A stretch of DNA of 64,000 nucleotides from Arcobacter cryaerophilus gv. crypticus (lineage in GTDB: Bacteria > Campylobacterota > Campylobacteria > Campylobacterales > Arcobacteraceae). Under the pieces are notes generated by a model. It was not told the DNA's origin. It worked only from the letters and a program-made list of their open reading frames with translations, and did no database searches. The stretch lies in contig NZ_NXGI01000007.1 in the NCBI RefSeq assembly GCF_002993025.1, positions 1 to 64,000 on the forward strand. The letters are read 5' to 3'. Below, piece by piece: positions 9,225 through 21,170 of the stretch; the first letter of the stretch is position 1, and each line of letters starts with the position of its first letter. The position numbers were made by a program, and so were the translations under genes.

Positions 9225-9338
9225 ATGAAAGTAAGAGCTTCAGTTAAAAAAATGTGTGATAAATGTAAAGTTATCAAAAGAAGAGGTATCGTAAGAGTAA
9301 TCTGCGAAAACAAAAAACATAAACAAAGACAAGGATAA
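9225..9338 (+). CDS. rpmJ: 50S ribosomal protein L36
   Basis: A 37-residue ribosomal protein of the large subunit. The sequence starts [14 protein letters not shown] and has the zinc-binding pattern Cys11-x2-Cys14-x12-Cys27-x4-His32, so it is the zinc-containing form of L36. It is preceded by a GAAGGA ribosome site and lies five bases before rpsM, heading the alpha operon in the usual bacterial order. It is too short for many ORF callers. Confidence 0.97.
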   Translation: MKVRASVKKMCDKCKVIKRRGIVRVICENKKHKQRQG

Positions 9339-9343
9339 GACAC

Positions 9344-9712
9344 ATGGCAAGAATCGCAGGTGTTGATTTACCAAACAAAAAAAGAATGGAGTATGCACTA
9401 ACATACATCTTTGGAATTGGTTTACACCATTCAAGACTAATTTTAAATGCAACTGGAATTGATTTCAATAAAAGAGCATTTGAATTAACAGAAGATGAGG
9501 CTGCTTTAATTAGAAAAGAGATTCAAGAAAACTACCTAGTAGAAGGTGATCTTAGAAAAAAAGTTGCTATGGATATTAAGTCTTTAATGGATTTAGGTTC
9601 ATATAGAGGATTAAGACACAGAAAAGGTTTACCTTGTAGAGGGCAAAAGACTAAAACTAATGCACGAACAAGAAAAGGTAAAAAGAAAACTATTGGTGCA
9701 GCAAGTAAATAA
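9344..9712 (+). CDS. rpsM: 30S ribosomal protein S13
   Basis: Head protein of the small subunit that contacts the 50S subunit and P-site tRNA. It begins [20 protein letters not shown]. It carries the helix-two-turn-helix (FGIGLHHSR) and the basic tail [31 protein letters not shown] expected of S13. Length 122 aa is normal. Second gene of the rpmJ-rpsM-rpsK-rpsD-rpoA-rplQ operon, with short gaps on both sides that indicate co-transcription. Confidence 0.98.
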   Translation: MARIAGVDLPNKKRMEYALTYIFGIGLHHSRLILNATGIDFNKRAFELTEDEAALIRKEIQENYLVEGDLRKKVAMDIKSLMDLGSYRGLRHRKGLPCRGQKTKTNARTRKGKKKTIGAASK

Positions 9713-9721
9713 GGATAGATA

Positions 9722-10114
9722 ATGGCAAAAAGAAAAGTTACTAGAAAAAAAATTGTAAGAAAAAATATTGCTGACGGTATCGTTCATATAGCTGCAAGTT
9801 TTAATAATACAATGGTTACTGTTACAGATAACATGGGAAATGCAATAGCATGGTCAAGTGCTGGAAACTTAGGGTTCAAGGGTTCTAAAAAATCAACTCC
9901 ATTTGCTGCTCAAGCTGCAGTTGAAGATGCTATGGCAAAAGCAATGGAGCATGGAATTAAAAATGTAGGAATTAAAATTCAAGGTCCTGGTTCTGGAAGA
10001 GATACAGCTGTTAAGGCAGTTGGCGCTATTAATGGGATTAGAGTTACTTGGTTAAAAGATGTTACACCATTGGCACACAATGGTTGTAGACCTCCTAAAA
10101 GAAGAAGAGTGTAA
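9722..10114 (+). CDS. rpsK: 30S ribosomal protein S11
   Basis: Platform protein of the 30S subunit, binding 16S rRNA near the mRNA exit. The conserved segments [33 protein letters not shown] and the C-terminal [12 protein letters not shown]-type end (here [16 protein letters not shown]) are all present. Length 130 aa is standard. It lies between rpsM and rpsD in the alpha operon, with 9- and 10-bp gaps. Confidence 0.98.
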   Translation: MAKRKVTRKKIVRKNIADGIVHIAASFNNTMVTVTDNMGNAIAWSSAGNLGFKGSKKSTPFAAQAAVEDAMAKAMEHGIKNVGIKIQGPGSGRDTAVKAVGAINGIRVTWLKDVTPLAHNGCRPPKRRRV

Positions 10115-10124
10115 GGAGTAAAAT

Positions 10125-10751
10125 ATGGCAAGATATAGAGGACCAGTAGAAAAAATCGAAAGAAGACTTGAAGCAGACCTTGGTTTAAAAGGTGAGAGAA
10201 GACTTTCAGGTAAAAGTGCTTTAGAAAAAAGACCATTTGCTCCAGGACAACATGGACAAAGAAGAAGTAAAATTTCTGAGTATGGATTACAATTAAGAGA
10301 AAAACAAAAAGTTAAATTTATGTATGGTATTTCTGAAAAACAATTCAGTAACTACTTCAAAGAAGCAGTTAGAAGAGAAGGAAATACAGGAACAATTTTA
10401 ATTACTCTAATTGAACAAAGATTAGATAATGTTGTTTATAGAATGGGATTTGCTACAACTAGAGCATTTGCTAGACAAATAACAACTCACGGGCATATCT
10501 TAGTAGATGGTAAAAAAGTTGATATTCCATCATACATAGTAAAACCTGGGCAAAAAATTGAAATTAGAGAAAAATCAAAAAATAATCCACAAATTAAAAG
10601 AGCTATCGAGCTTACAAATCAAACAGGAATGGTTGATTGGGTAAATGTGGATAAAGATAAAGTATTTGGAATTTTCACAAGAATACCTGCTAGAGAAGAG
10701 ATAGTTATTCCGGTTGAAGAGAGATTAATTGTTGAGTTATACTCTAAATAA
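10125..10751 (+). CDS. rpsD: 30S ribosomal protein S4
   Basis: Primary 16S rRNA-binding assembly protein and, in many bacteria, translational repressor of its own operon. The sequence starts [23 protein letters not shown] in parts. It carries the S4 RNA-binding domain in [18 protein letters not shown] and the following [17 protein letters not shown]. Length 208 aa is normal. It retains no zinc cysteines in the N-terminal region, so it is the zinc-free form. It sits between rpsK and rpoA. Confidence 0.98.
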   Translation: MARYRGPVEKIERRLEADLGLKGERRLSGKSALEKRPFAPGQHGQRRSKISEYGLQLREKQKVKFMYGISEKQFSNYFKEAVRREGNTGTILITLIEQRLDNVVYRMGFATTRAFARQITTHGHILVDGKKVDIPSYIVKPGQKIEIREKSKNNPQIKRAIELTNQTGMVDWVNVDKDKVFGIFTRIPAREEIVIPVEERLIVELYSK

Positions 10752-10768
10752 AAAATAAAAGGTAGCCA

Positions 10769-11767
10769 ATGAAAAAGTTTGCAGAAACTCCGTTTTTACC
10801 AACTGAAGTTGAAATTGAGGCTATTAGTGCTAATGAAGCTAAAATTACAGCATATCCATTTGAGGATGGATTTGCGATAACTTTAGCTCATCCGTTAAGA
10901 AGATTACTTTTAAGTTCATCTGTTGGTTATGCACCAATTGCTGTTAAGATTGAAAGCGTAACTCATGAGTTTGACTCATTAAGAGGAATGCTTGAAGATG
11001 TTGCTATGTTTGTTATAAATCTTAAAAATATGAGATTTAAAATAAATGGTGATAAAAATCAGGTTTCTGTTGAGTACTCTTTTAACGGACCTAGAGATAT
11101 TAAAGGTGAAGATTTAATTAACTCTGAAGTTGATGTTGTATCAACAGATGAACATTTAGCAACTATAAATAGTGATTGTAATTTAACTTTTACAGTTATT
11201 ATTCAAAAAGGTATTGGATATATGCCATCTGAGGATATTAGAGATATCGTTGGAGCAGATTTTATACCAATTGATGCTTTCTTTACTCCAGTTAGAAAAG
11301 TGGTTTATAGTATTGAAAAGATGTTGGTTGAAGATAATCCAAACTTTGAAAAAGCTGTATTTAATGTGCTTACAAATGGGCAAATTAGTCCAATTACTGC
11401 ATTTAAAGAAGCTGTTAGTGTTATGTATTCACAAATGTCAGTATTTAATAAAGTTTTTGATTTATCAGAAGTATCAATAAATGATACAAGTGATGATAAT
11501 GTTGAGTTAAAAGATTTGGTTGTAAAAATTGAAGATTTAAACTTAACTGCTAGAAGCTATAATGCTTTAGATAGAAATGGAATTAAATATTTAGGTGAGT
11601 TAGTACTTATGAGTGAAGTTGAAGTTAAAAATATAAAAAACCTTGGAACAAAATCTTATAATGAAATAGCTGAAAAGTTAGAGTCATTAGGTTATCCAGT
11701 TGAAAATACACTTCCAGAAAATATTGCTTCTTCTTTAAGAAGAAAATTAGAGCAATTAAAAGCATAA
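10769..11767 (+). CDS. rpoA: RNA polymerase alpha subunit
   Basis: Scaffold subunit for RNA polymerase assembly and target of activators. The N-terminal domain (about residues 1-230) has the dimerisation motif FAITLAHPLRRLLLSSSVGYAP. A linker follows, then the C-terminal domain (about 255-325) with LNLTARSYNALDRNGIKYLGEL and NLGTKSYNEIAEKL, the helix-hairpin-helix that contacts UP elements and activators. Length 332 aa fits. It is co-transcribed with rpsD (17 bp upstream) and rplQ (14 bp downstream). Confidence 0.98.
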   Translation: MKKFAETPFLPTEVEIEAISANEAKITAYPFEDGFAITLAHPLRRLLLSSSVGYAPIAVKIESVTHEFDSLRGMLEDVAMFVINLKNMRFKINGDKNQVSVEYSFNGPRDIKGEDLINSEVDVVSTDEHLATINSDCNLTFTVIIQKGIGYMPSEDIRDIVGADFIPIDAFFTPVRKVVYSIEKMLVEDNPNFEKAVFNVLTNGQISPITAFKEAVSVMYSQMSVFNKVFDLSEVSINDTSDDNVELKDLVVKIEDLNLTARSYNALDRNGIKYLGELVLMSEVEVKNIKNLGTKSYNEIAEKLESLGYPVENTLPENIASSLRRKLEQLKA

Positions 11768-11781
11768 ATTAAGGGTTTAAT

Positions 11782-12132
11782 ATGAGACATAAGCACGGTT
11801 ATAGAAAGTTAAATAGAACTTCTGCTCATAGAAAAGCATTGTTAAAAAATTTAGCAATTGCAATTATTGAGAGAGAAAAAATTGAAACAACTGTTCCAAA
11901 AGCAAAAGAGCTAAAAAGATATATTGAAAAACTAGTAACATCTGCTAGAAATGCTGATTTAAATACACACAGATATGTATTTGCTGCATTACAAAGCAAA
12001 GAAGCTACTAAAAAACTAATAAATGAAATAGCACCAAAATACGAAGGTAGAAATGGTGGATATACATCTATTATTAAAACAAGAATTAGAAAAGGTGATG
12101 CTACACCAATGGCATTTATCTCTTTCATTTAA
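11782..12132 (+). CDS. rplQ: 50S ribosomal protein L17
   Basis: Large-subunit protein near the exit tunnel. [20 protein letters not shown] and the following [26 protein letters not shown] segments are diagnostic of L17. The C-terminus [12 protein letters not shown] is also typical. Length 116 aa is normal for the short form. Last gene of the alpha operon and followed at once by a strong intrinsic terminator. Confidence 0.98.
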   Translation: MRHKHGYRKLNRTSAHRKALLKNLAIAIIEREKIETTVPKAKELKRYIEKLVTSARNADLNTHRYVFAALQSKEATKKLINEIAPKYEGRNGGYTSIIKTRIRKGDATPMAFISFI

Positions 12133-12140
12133 TCTTTCAA

Positions 12141-12165
12141 GGGATAGGAAACTATCCCTTTTTTT
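12141..12165 (+). terminator. Alpha-operon terminator
   Basis: GGGATAG (12141-12147), a GAAA tetraloop, CTATCCC (12152-12158) and a run of seven T (12159-12165) form a textbook intrinsic terminator directly after rplQ. Confidence 0.95.
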
Positions 12166-12286
12166 ATAAAAAAAACTATTATTTCCCTAAAAAATAACCT
12201 TTCAAAATCCACTTACACTTTTTTTAAACAAAATTTAGATAAAATCAGACGTTTATTATACCTAGAAATCTTAGGAGAACCAGTTT

Positions 12287-13645
12287 ATGACTTTAAAAGA
12301 AGCACTCAATTTAAGTAGTGAAGATATAGAAAAATTAAAAGATGATTTAAAAATAAAAATTAAAAATAGTAATGTTGGCGCTTATATTGAACAGTTAGAA
12401 AATAAAGATATATATAGTTATGGAAATGGAATTCCAATAGCTATTAAAAACAATATAAATGTTAAAAATTGGGAGCTTGACTGCTCTAGTAATATATTAA
12501 AAGGGTATATTTCTCCTTTTAATGCAACTGTTATAGAAAAATTAGAAAGTTCTGGATTAAGTCCTTTTGGACTTACAAATATGGATGAGTTTGCAATGGG
12601 AAGCTCTACAGAAAGTTCAGCTCATGGAAAAACTTTAAATCCTATTGATAATTCAAGAATTCCAGGTGGAAGTAGTGGTGGAAGTGCAGCTGCTGTTGCG
12701 GCTGGAATTGCTATTGCAGCTTTAGGAACTGATACAGGTGGAAGTATTAGGCAACCAGCTGCTTATTGTGGTGTTGTTGGAATGAAACCAACTTATGGAA
12801 GAGTTTCAAGATATGGAATAGTTGCTTACTCATCATCTTTAGATCAGTGTGGACCAATTACTCAAAATGTCGAAGATGCTGCAATTTTGTACGATATAAT
12901 AGCTGGTTATGATAAAAAAGACTCTACTAGCGCTAATATTGATTATACAAAAGTTACTCCAAATTTAGATAGTAATAAAAAATTTACGATAACAGTTATT
13001 GATAACTTTGTTGCTCAAGCTTCTAGTGAAATACAAACTTCATTTAATAAAACTGTTGAACTTTTAAAAGAGCAAGGACACAAAATTGTTCATGCAAATA
13101 TGATTGATACAAATAAAATTATTTCAACATATTATATTATTGCAACTGCAGAAGCTAGTACAAATTTAGCTAGATTTGATGGTGTTAGATTTGGTGCAAG
13201 AAAAGGTGATGGAAACTTAAAAGATATGTATGTAGATACAAAAACTCAAGGTTTTGGATATGAAGTTAAAAAAAGAATTATGCTTGGTTCTTTTGTATTA
13301 AGTTCAGGATATTATGATGCCTACTATATAAAAGCCCAAAAAGTAAGAAATCTTATAAAAGCAGAATTTGATAAAATTTTTGAAAGTTCTGATTTGATTT
13401 TATCACCAGTTGCCCCAACTACTGCTCCAAAATTTGGTTCATATTCAAATGCTTTAGAGATGTATTTGGCAGATATATATACGATAGGTGTAAATTTAGC
13501 AGGTCTTCCAGCTATTAGTTTACCAGTTGCAAAAGATAGTGAAGGACTTCCAATAGGACTTCAGCTAATTGCAAATAGTTTTCAAGAACAAACTTTATTT
13601 GATGGTGCTTTATCTATGGAGAAAGCTGTAAAATATAAAAAATAA
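12287..13645 (+). CDS. gatA: Asp-tRNA(Asn)/Glu-tRNA(Gln) amidotransferase subunit A
   Basis: Amidase-signature subunit that releases ammonia from glutamine or asparagine for GatB, converting misacylated Glu-tRNA(Gln) and Asp-tRNA(Asn). The catalytic triad is visible: Lys54 (PIAIKNNIN), cis-Ser129 (GGSSGGSAAAVAAG) and nucleophile Ser153 (GTDTGGSIRQPAA). Length 452 aa is normal. gatB and gatC are not adjacent, as is common in Campylobacterota. It shares direction with guaB 23 bp downstream. An AGGAG ribosome site precedes the start. Confidence 0.97.
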   Translation: MTLKEALNLSSEDIEKLKDDLKIKIKNSNVGAYIEQLENKDIYSYGNGIPIAIKNNINVKNWELDCSSNILKGYISPFNATVIEKLESSGLSPFGLTNMDEFAMGSSTESSAHGKTLNPIDNSRIPGGSSGGSAAAVAAGIAIAALGTDTGGSIRQPAAYCGVVGMKPTYGRVSRYGIVAYSSSLDQCGPITQNVEDAAILYDIIAGYDKKDSTSANIDYTKVTPNLDSNKKFTITVIDNFVAQASSEIQTSFNKTVELLKEQGHKIVHANMIDTNKIISTYYIIATAEASTNLARFDGVRFGARKGDGNLKDMYVDTKTQGFGYEVKKRIMLGSFVLSSGYYDAYYIKAQKVRNLIKAEFDKIFESSDLILSPVAPTTAPKFGSYSNALEMYLADIYTIGVNLAGLPAISLPVAKDSEGLPIGLQLIANSFQEQTLFDGALSMEKAVKYKK

Positions 13646-13659
13646 TAAAATATAATTAG

Positions 13660-15114
<1,455 letters not shown>

Positions 15115-15123
15115 AAAAGAGTA

Positions 15124-15188
15124 GAAAACGGAAACTATATCCGTTTTCTTAGTAGAATAATTTAAAACCTAATAGGATTTCTCCTATT
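15124..15188. terminator. Two hairpins between convergent guaB and ligA
   Basis: The first hairpin pairs GAAAACGGA (15124-15132) with TCCGTTTTC (15140-15148), just after guaB. The second pairs AATAGGA (15171-15177) with TCCTATT (15182-15188) and lies on the ligA side. Poly-T tracts are weak, so I call them terminator hairpins by position and stem quality. Confidence 0.7.
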
Positions 15189-15233
15189 AAAATTACTTTG
15201 ACACGAAATATTTAGTGGTTTTTATAAAATTGA

Positions 15234-17183
<1,950 letters not shown>

Positions 17184-17317
17184 TTATCTTTTCTATAAAT
17201 TTTGAGTAATATTGTATCATTTTTTGCTAAGCAATATCTAAAAATACATTATTTGTTATAGTTTAATTATTTAATTATGTTATATTAAATCTCATTCAAA
17301 CACAAAGGGAGAGATAC

Positions 17318-19342
17318 ATGGAAGGGTTAAATTTTACTATTGCAAAAAAGATGATGCTATTTGCTATTGTTATTTTTGTGACAATTTTTATTACAGGACT
17401 TTTGAAGTTTAATAATCTTTTAAATACAGAAAAGAACTTTGATATATTTAAAGATAGGGCAGTTACTGGTAAATTTTATGTTTTGGAAGTTGAAAAAGAA
17501 TTAAATTTTGTAGCTAGAAATTCAAGAGATATTATGCTTGGAAATGCGTACGAAAATAATATAAAGAACTTAGAGAAGAGTAGGGGAAATATAATAAAAT
17601 CTTTTGATGGTTTACTTCAAACTTCTCAAAATGAAGCTGAAAAAAATGTTGTTTTGGAAGTAAAAAAAACAGTTCTTGATTTTATAGAAGATGGATATAA
17701 AAAGATGAAATCTCTTGAAACTGTTGATAGAACTCCAGAAGTTTTAGCAGCAATGTATCAAGCTTATAAAAAAGATGCAACGCCTTTGGCAAATAAAAGT
17801 AGAGAAAATTTCTCTAAGCTTATAAAAGAGAAAGAGGAAGATTATAAACTTCAATCAGAACTTTACAACAAGCAGATGAAAGGTTTGAAAAATATTATAA
17901 TTATTGAGTCTTTAGTTATTATTTTAATAGTTATTTTGTCTTTATTTCTTTTATCAAGAGATATTATTACATCGTTAAATAAGTTTAAAAAAGGGCTTAC
18001 ATCATTTTTTGATTTTATGAATAAACATAACTCAAAAGTTGAATATATAGATATTCAAAATAGCGATGAATTTGGAGCTATGGCAAAAATTGTAAATGAT
18101 AATATAAAAGTTATAGAAAATAGAACTTTAGAAGATAAAAAACTTATAGATGATGTTTTTGTTGTTGTAAATAGAGTTAAACATGGATATTACAGCCAGT
18201 TGATAAAAGAAGATACTTCAGATGAGATTTTGTCTACATTAAAAGATAGTATAAATGATATGATAAGCTCTACAAAACAAAACTTTATACAAGTAAACAA
18301 TATCTTAGAAGAGTATGTAAAATATAACTATAGAGAAGAGTTAAAGCTAGATGGAATTGAAAAAGGTGGAGTTTTTGAAGCTTTAATAAATAATATAAAT
18401 CAACTAAGAAGTGCCATAAACGATATGCTTAAAAAAGATAAGCTAAATGGTCTTATTTTAGATAAATCTTCAAATGAGTTGCTATTAAATGTTGATAAAT
18501 TAAACAATAGTTCAAACGATGCAGCAACAAGATTAGAAGAGACAGCAGCAGCACTAGAAGAGGTTACAAGTAGTATTGCAAACTCAAATAATAAAATAAA
18601 TGAGATGTCAAATATTGCAAAAAATGTTACAAATGCTGCATCTTTGGGGCAAGATTTAGCAAATAAAACTGCTTTGTCTATGGATGAGATAAATATTCAA
18701 GTAAATTTAGTAAATGACTCAATTTCAGTAATTGACCAAATAGCATTTCAAACAAATATTCTTTCACTTAATGCTGCTGTTGAAGCAGCAACTGCTGGAG
18801 AAGCTGGAAAAGGATTTGCTGTTGTTGCTCAAGAGGTGCGAAATCTTGCAAGTAGAAGTGCAGAAGCTGCTAAAGAGATTAAAAATATAGTTGAAAGTGC
18901 TACATCAAAAGCAAATGATGGAAAACAAATAGCAAGTAGTATGATAGATGGATACAAAGGTTTAAATAACTCTATAAATCAAACTATTTCATTAATACAA
19001 GATATAACAAGCTCTTCAAAAGAGCAGCAAAGAGGTGTTGAGCAGATAAATGATGCTGTCTCATCTTTAGACAAACAAACTCAAGAGAATGCTAATATTG
19101 CTAGAGTTGCTAGTGATATTGCAGGAGAAGCTTCTTCTATGGCTAAAAAAATACTTGAAAATACAAACTCAAAAGAGTTTCCTGGTAAAAATAGTGTTGA
19201 AGATGATTTTGTAAAAATGTTTAAAAATGGTAAAAAAGAGAGTTCTTCAACTATAAATAGTACTGAAAATAAAGTAGAAAAAATAGAAGATAAAAAAGTA
19301 GAAGATAAAAAAGTAAATTCAGATGAGTGGGAGAGTTTTTAA
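17318..19342 (+). CDS. Methyl-accepting chemotaxis protein with WxxF tail
   Basis: A membrane chemoreceptor. TM1 lies at about residues 11-29 and TM2 at 192-212. Between them a 160-residue helical periplasmic sensor (four-helix-bundle style) has no clear ligand motif. A HAMP-like and helical region leads to the cytoplasmic signalling hairpin, whose tip (about 470-508) carries [19 protein letters not shown] and the Campylobacterota-style [17 protein letters not shown]. The protein ends in a charged linker and EWESF, resembling the NWETF pentapeptide that tethers CheR/CheB in enteric receptors. The gene stands alone with a good GGGAGAG ribosome site. The ligand is unknown. Confidence 0.95.
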   Translation: MEGLNFTIAKKMMLFAIVIFVTIFITGLLKFNNLLNTEKNFDIFKDRAVTGKFYVLEVEKELNFVARNSRDIMLGNAYENNIKNLEKSRGNIIKSFDGLLQTSQNEAEKNVVLEVKKTVLDFIEDGYKKMKSLETVDRTPEVLAAMYQAYKKDATPLANKSRENFSKLIKEKEEDYKLQSELYNKQMKGLKNIIIIESLVIILIVILSLFLLSRDIITSLNKFKKGLTSFFDFMNKHNSKVEYIDIQNSDEFGAMAKIVNDNIKVIENRTLEDKKLIDDVFVVVNRVKHGYYSQLIKEDTSDEILSTLKDSINDMISSTKQNFIQVNNILEEYVKYNYREELKLDGIEKGGVFEALINNINQLRSAINDMLKKDKLNGLILDKSSNELLLNVDKLNNSSNDAATRLEETAAALEEVTSSIANSNNKINEMSNIAKNVTNAASLGQDLANKTALSMDEINIQVNLVNDSISVIDQIAFQTNILSLNAAVEAATAGEAGKGFAVVAQEVRNLASRSAEAAKEIKNIVESATSKANDGKQIASSMIDGYKGLNNSINQTISLIQDITSSSKEQQRGVEQINDAVSSLDKQTQENANIARVASDIAGEASSMAKKILENTNSKEFPGKNSVEDDFVKMFKNGKKESSSTINSTENKVEKIEDKKVEDKKVNSDEWESF

Positions 19343-19358
19343 ACTCCCGCTTTTTATT
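19329..19358. terminator. Terminator at the end of the chemoreceptor gene
   Basis: GAGTTT (19333-19338) pairs with AAACTC (19341-19346). The stem is extended by GG/CC pairs around a bulged A, and a T run follows at 19351. It overlaps the stop codon and lies against the convergent gss-like gene. Confidence 0.7.
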
Positions 19359-20532
19359 TAATAATATGTCCAACAAATTTTGACATATTATTTAATATTT
19401 TTCCACCTCTTCTAAATCCTAAGCCACAAGCTTCATAAGAGTAGAAAACTCCAGCTTGATAAAAGTCACCATTTTCATCTTTTGGAAACTCTACATACTC
19501 TTGATAAATTGGCATATGCCCTTCATAATCGCCACTAGTTTCTACATCTGTTGAACCATCTGTGTTTATAATTTTGACATTTGCTCCCTCTCTTCCAAAG
19601 GCTCTTTTTTCTACATATTTTTTGCCTTTTAGTGGTTCAAAAGATGTTTCAAGTAAAAGTGGATGATTTGGATATAAATCCCATAAAATCTTCATAAATG
19701 CTTTTGATTGAAAGATTAGTGTATAGGCAGGATTAAATATAATAGCTTTTTTCTCTTTTATTATTTCAGTTAAAAGCAAAGCTAAATCACCCTCTTCAAT
19801 ACCAATATTTTCCCAAGGAATAAGTTTAAACCAAAATTCAAAAAGCTCATCATTTTTAAAAATACCATCATCACTAAAAGAGACATTTTCAATGAATTCA
19901 AAATCTGTATTAAAACCAGCTTCTTGTGCAGTATGCTCCAAAAGTTTTGTAGTATTTATATCTTCACTCGAAGTTGAAATACTAGAAAATAGTATTTTCC
20001 AACCAAGTTTTGAGTAGTACTCATCAAAATTTTCTATATCACTATTTAGTGTTATTATTCTTTTAAAATTATCTTTTAGTGCATCGTAAAGATTGTTAAA
20101 TTGTGCTGCTTCATCTAAACCATTTTGTTTTAGCATTGCCCACTGAATAATTGCTGTTTCAAAAAGTGAAGTTGGTGTATCTGCATTAAACTCAATTAGT
20201 TTAATTGGTTTACCATCTATTCCACCAGCTAAATCAAATCTTGAGTATAAATGCCAATGAACATCATTTTCCCAAGACTCTTTTACAAGCTCTACTAGAT
20301 TAAAAGGGATATTTAGTTCGTGAAAAAGTTCCTTGTCTATTACAAATTGAGCAGTTTCAACAAACATATCATAAAGTTCATTTGTTGCTTCATAGTAAGC
20401 ATTTGCTTCATTTTCAGATATTACAACTAACTTATCAGAAATATATGAACTCTCATCACTATCTGTGTGCCAAGTAAAGCCAATATTTTCTAAATATTCA
20501 GGTGTTAGTGCTTCTAATTTTTCTAATTTCAT
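19354..20532 (-). CDS. Glutathionylspermidine synthase-like ATP-grasp ligase (YgiC/YjfC type)
   Basis: An ATP-grasp C-N ligase related to the synthetase half of glutathionylspermidine synthase, without the amidase half. Seen are SRFDLAGGIDGKPIKLIEFNADTPTSLFE split over residues 135-165, the ATP-grasp lysine/glycine region EKRAFGREGANV, and the end GLGFRRGGKILNN. An open frame continues upstream to 20760, but it overlaps the next gene. The start at 20532 has a GGAGG site at the right distance, giving 392 aa. The substrate is unknown for YgiC/YjfC proteins. It is co-transcribed with the UPF0323 lipoprotein just upstream, much as ygiC pairs with the lipoprotein gene ygiB in enterics. Confidence 0.88.
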   Translation of the reverse strand: MKLEKLEALTPEYLENIGFTWHTDSDESSYISDKLVVISENEANAYYEATNELYDMFVETAQFVIDKELFHELNIPFNLVELVKESWENDVHWHLYSRFDLAGGIDGKPIKLIEFNADTPTSLFETAIIQWAMLKQNGLDEAAQFNNLYDALKDNFKRIITLNSDIENFDEYYSKLGWKILFSSISTSSEDINTTKLLEHTAQEAGFNTDFEFIENVSFSDDGIFKNDELFEFWFKLIPWENIGIEEGDLALLLTEIIKEKKAIIFNPAYTLIFQSKAFMKILWDLYPNHPLLLETSFEPLKGKKYVEKRAFGREGANVKIINTDGSTDVETSGDYEGHMPIYQEYVEFPKDENGDFYQAGVFYSYEACGLGFRRGGKILNNMSKFVGHIIK

Positions 20533-20533
20533 A

Positions 20534-21169
20534 TCAACCTCCAATGCTTTGAGTTGCTGATTTGCTACTATTATTACTTTGGCTTGAATTTTGATTATTT
20601 CCACCAAAAAAACCACTTTTTTTCGTAGTTCCAGCTCCACTTGTTGGTTTATTAAATGAACTTTGAGATTTACTATAAGTTTGTGGAGATTTGTATTGAG
20701 CTGCTTTTTGGTTTTGGAAGTTTTGATTATTAAATAGTTTGTTACCAAGCCACGAACCAATCATTGCTCCTGCTATTGAAGATAGTAAAACTCCACCAAG
20801 ACCCATTCCTCCACTACTCATTTCTGGATTTGTAAGAGCTGATGTTCCAGCATCTATTTTTGCTTCTTCTTCTTTTACAAGTTTATTAATCTCTTCTTGT
20901 GATAAAATTCTTTCAGTCCCATCTGGATTTCTAAGAACTATTGTAGTTTTTGCTGCTGGAAATTCATCTGCTATTTTGTAGCTTCCATCACTACCTTTTT
21001 CTACTACAACAAAAGCTCCCTCTTGTTGACTAGCATTTGTAAAAGTTCCATTTGACTGGTTATTTTGATTTGAGTTATCATTGCAAGCATTTAATCCTAA
21101 AATTAAAAATGTAGCAAGACCACCTTTTTTTGCTAACTCTTTTAATGTTTTGATATTTTTATTTTGCAT
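20534..21169 (-). CDS. UPF0323-family lipoprotein
   Basis: An exported lipoprotein of the family known in Campylobacter and Helicobacter as UPF0323. The signal ends in the lipobox LNAC with the lipidated Cys29. The mature part has a conserved segment (EGAFVVVEKGSDGSYKI and ADEFPAAKTTIVLRNPDG) and a glycine-rich stretch resembling a glycine zipper (GGMGLGGVLLSSIAGAMIG). A long Asn/Ser/Gln-rich tail ends the protein. Function is unknown. It sits one base before the YgiC-type ligase start and one base after the helicase, so the three form one transcription unit. Confidence 0.85.
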   Translation of the reverse strand: MQNKNIKTLKELAKKGGLATFLILGLNACNDNSNQNNQSNGTFTNASQQEGAFVVVEKGSDGSYKIADEFPAAKTTIVLRNPDGTERILSQEEINKLVKEEEAKIDAGTSALTNPEMSSGGMGLGGVLLSSIAGAMIGSWLGNKLFNNQNFQNQKAAQYKSPQTYSKSQSSFNKPTSGAGTTKKSGFFGGNNQNSSQSNNSSKSATQSIGG

Positions 21170-21170
21170 A

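Noticed and set aside
9125-9468. Minus-strand ORFs across rpmJ and rpsM
   Set aside because: They are reverse-frame shadows of the ribosomal protein genes, with no ribosome sites or family features.
20533-20760. N-terminal extension of the YgiC-type ligase up to 20760
   Set aside because: It lies inside the UPF0323 coding region in another frame, and the ATG at 20532 has a good GGAGG ribosome site.
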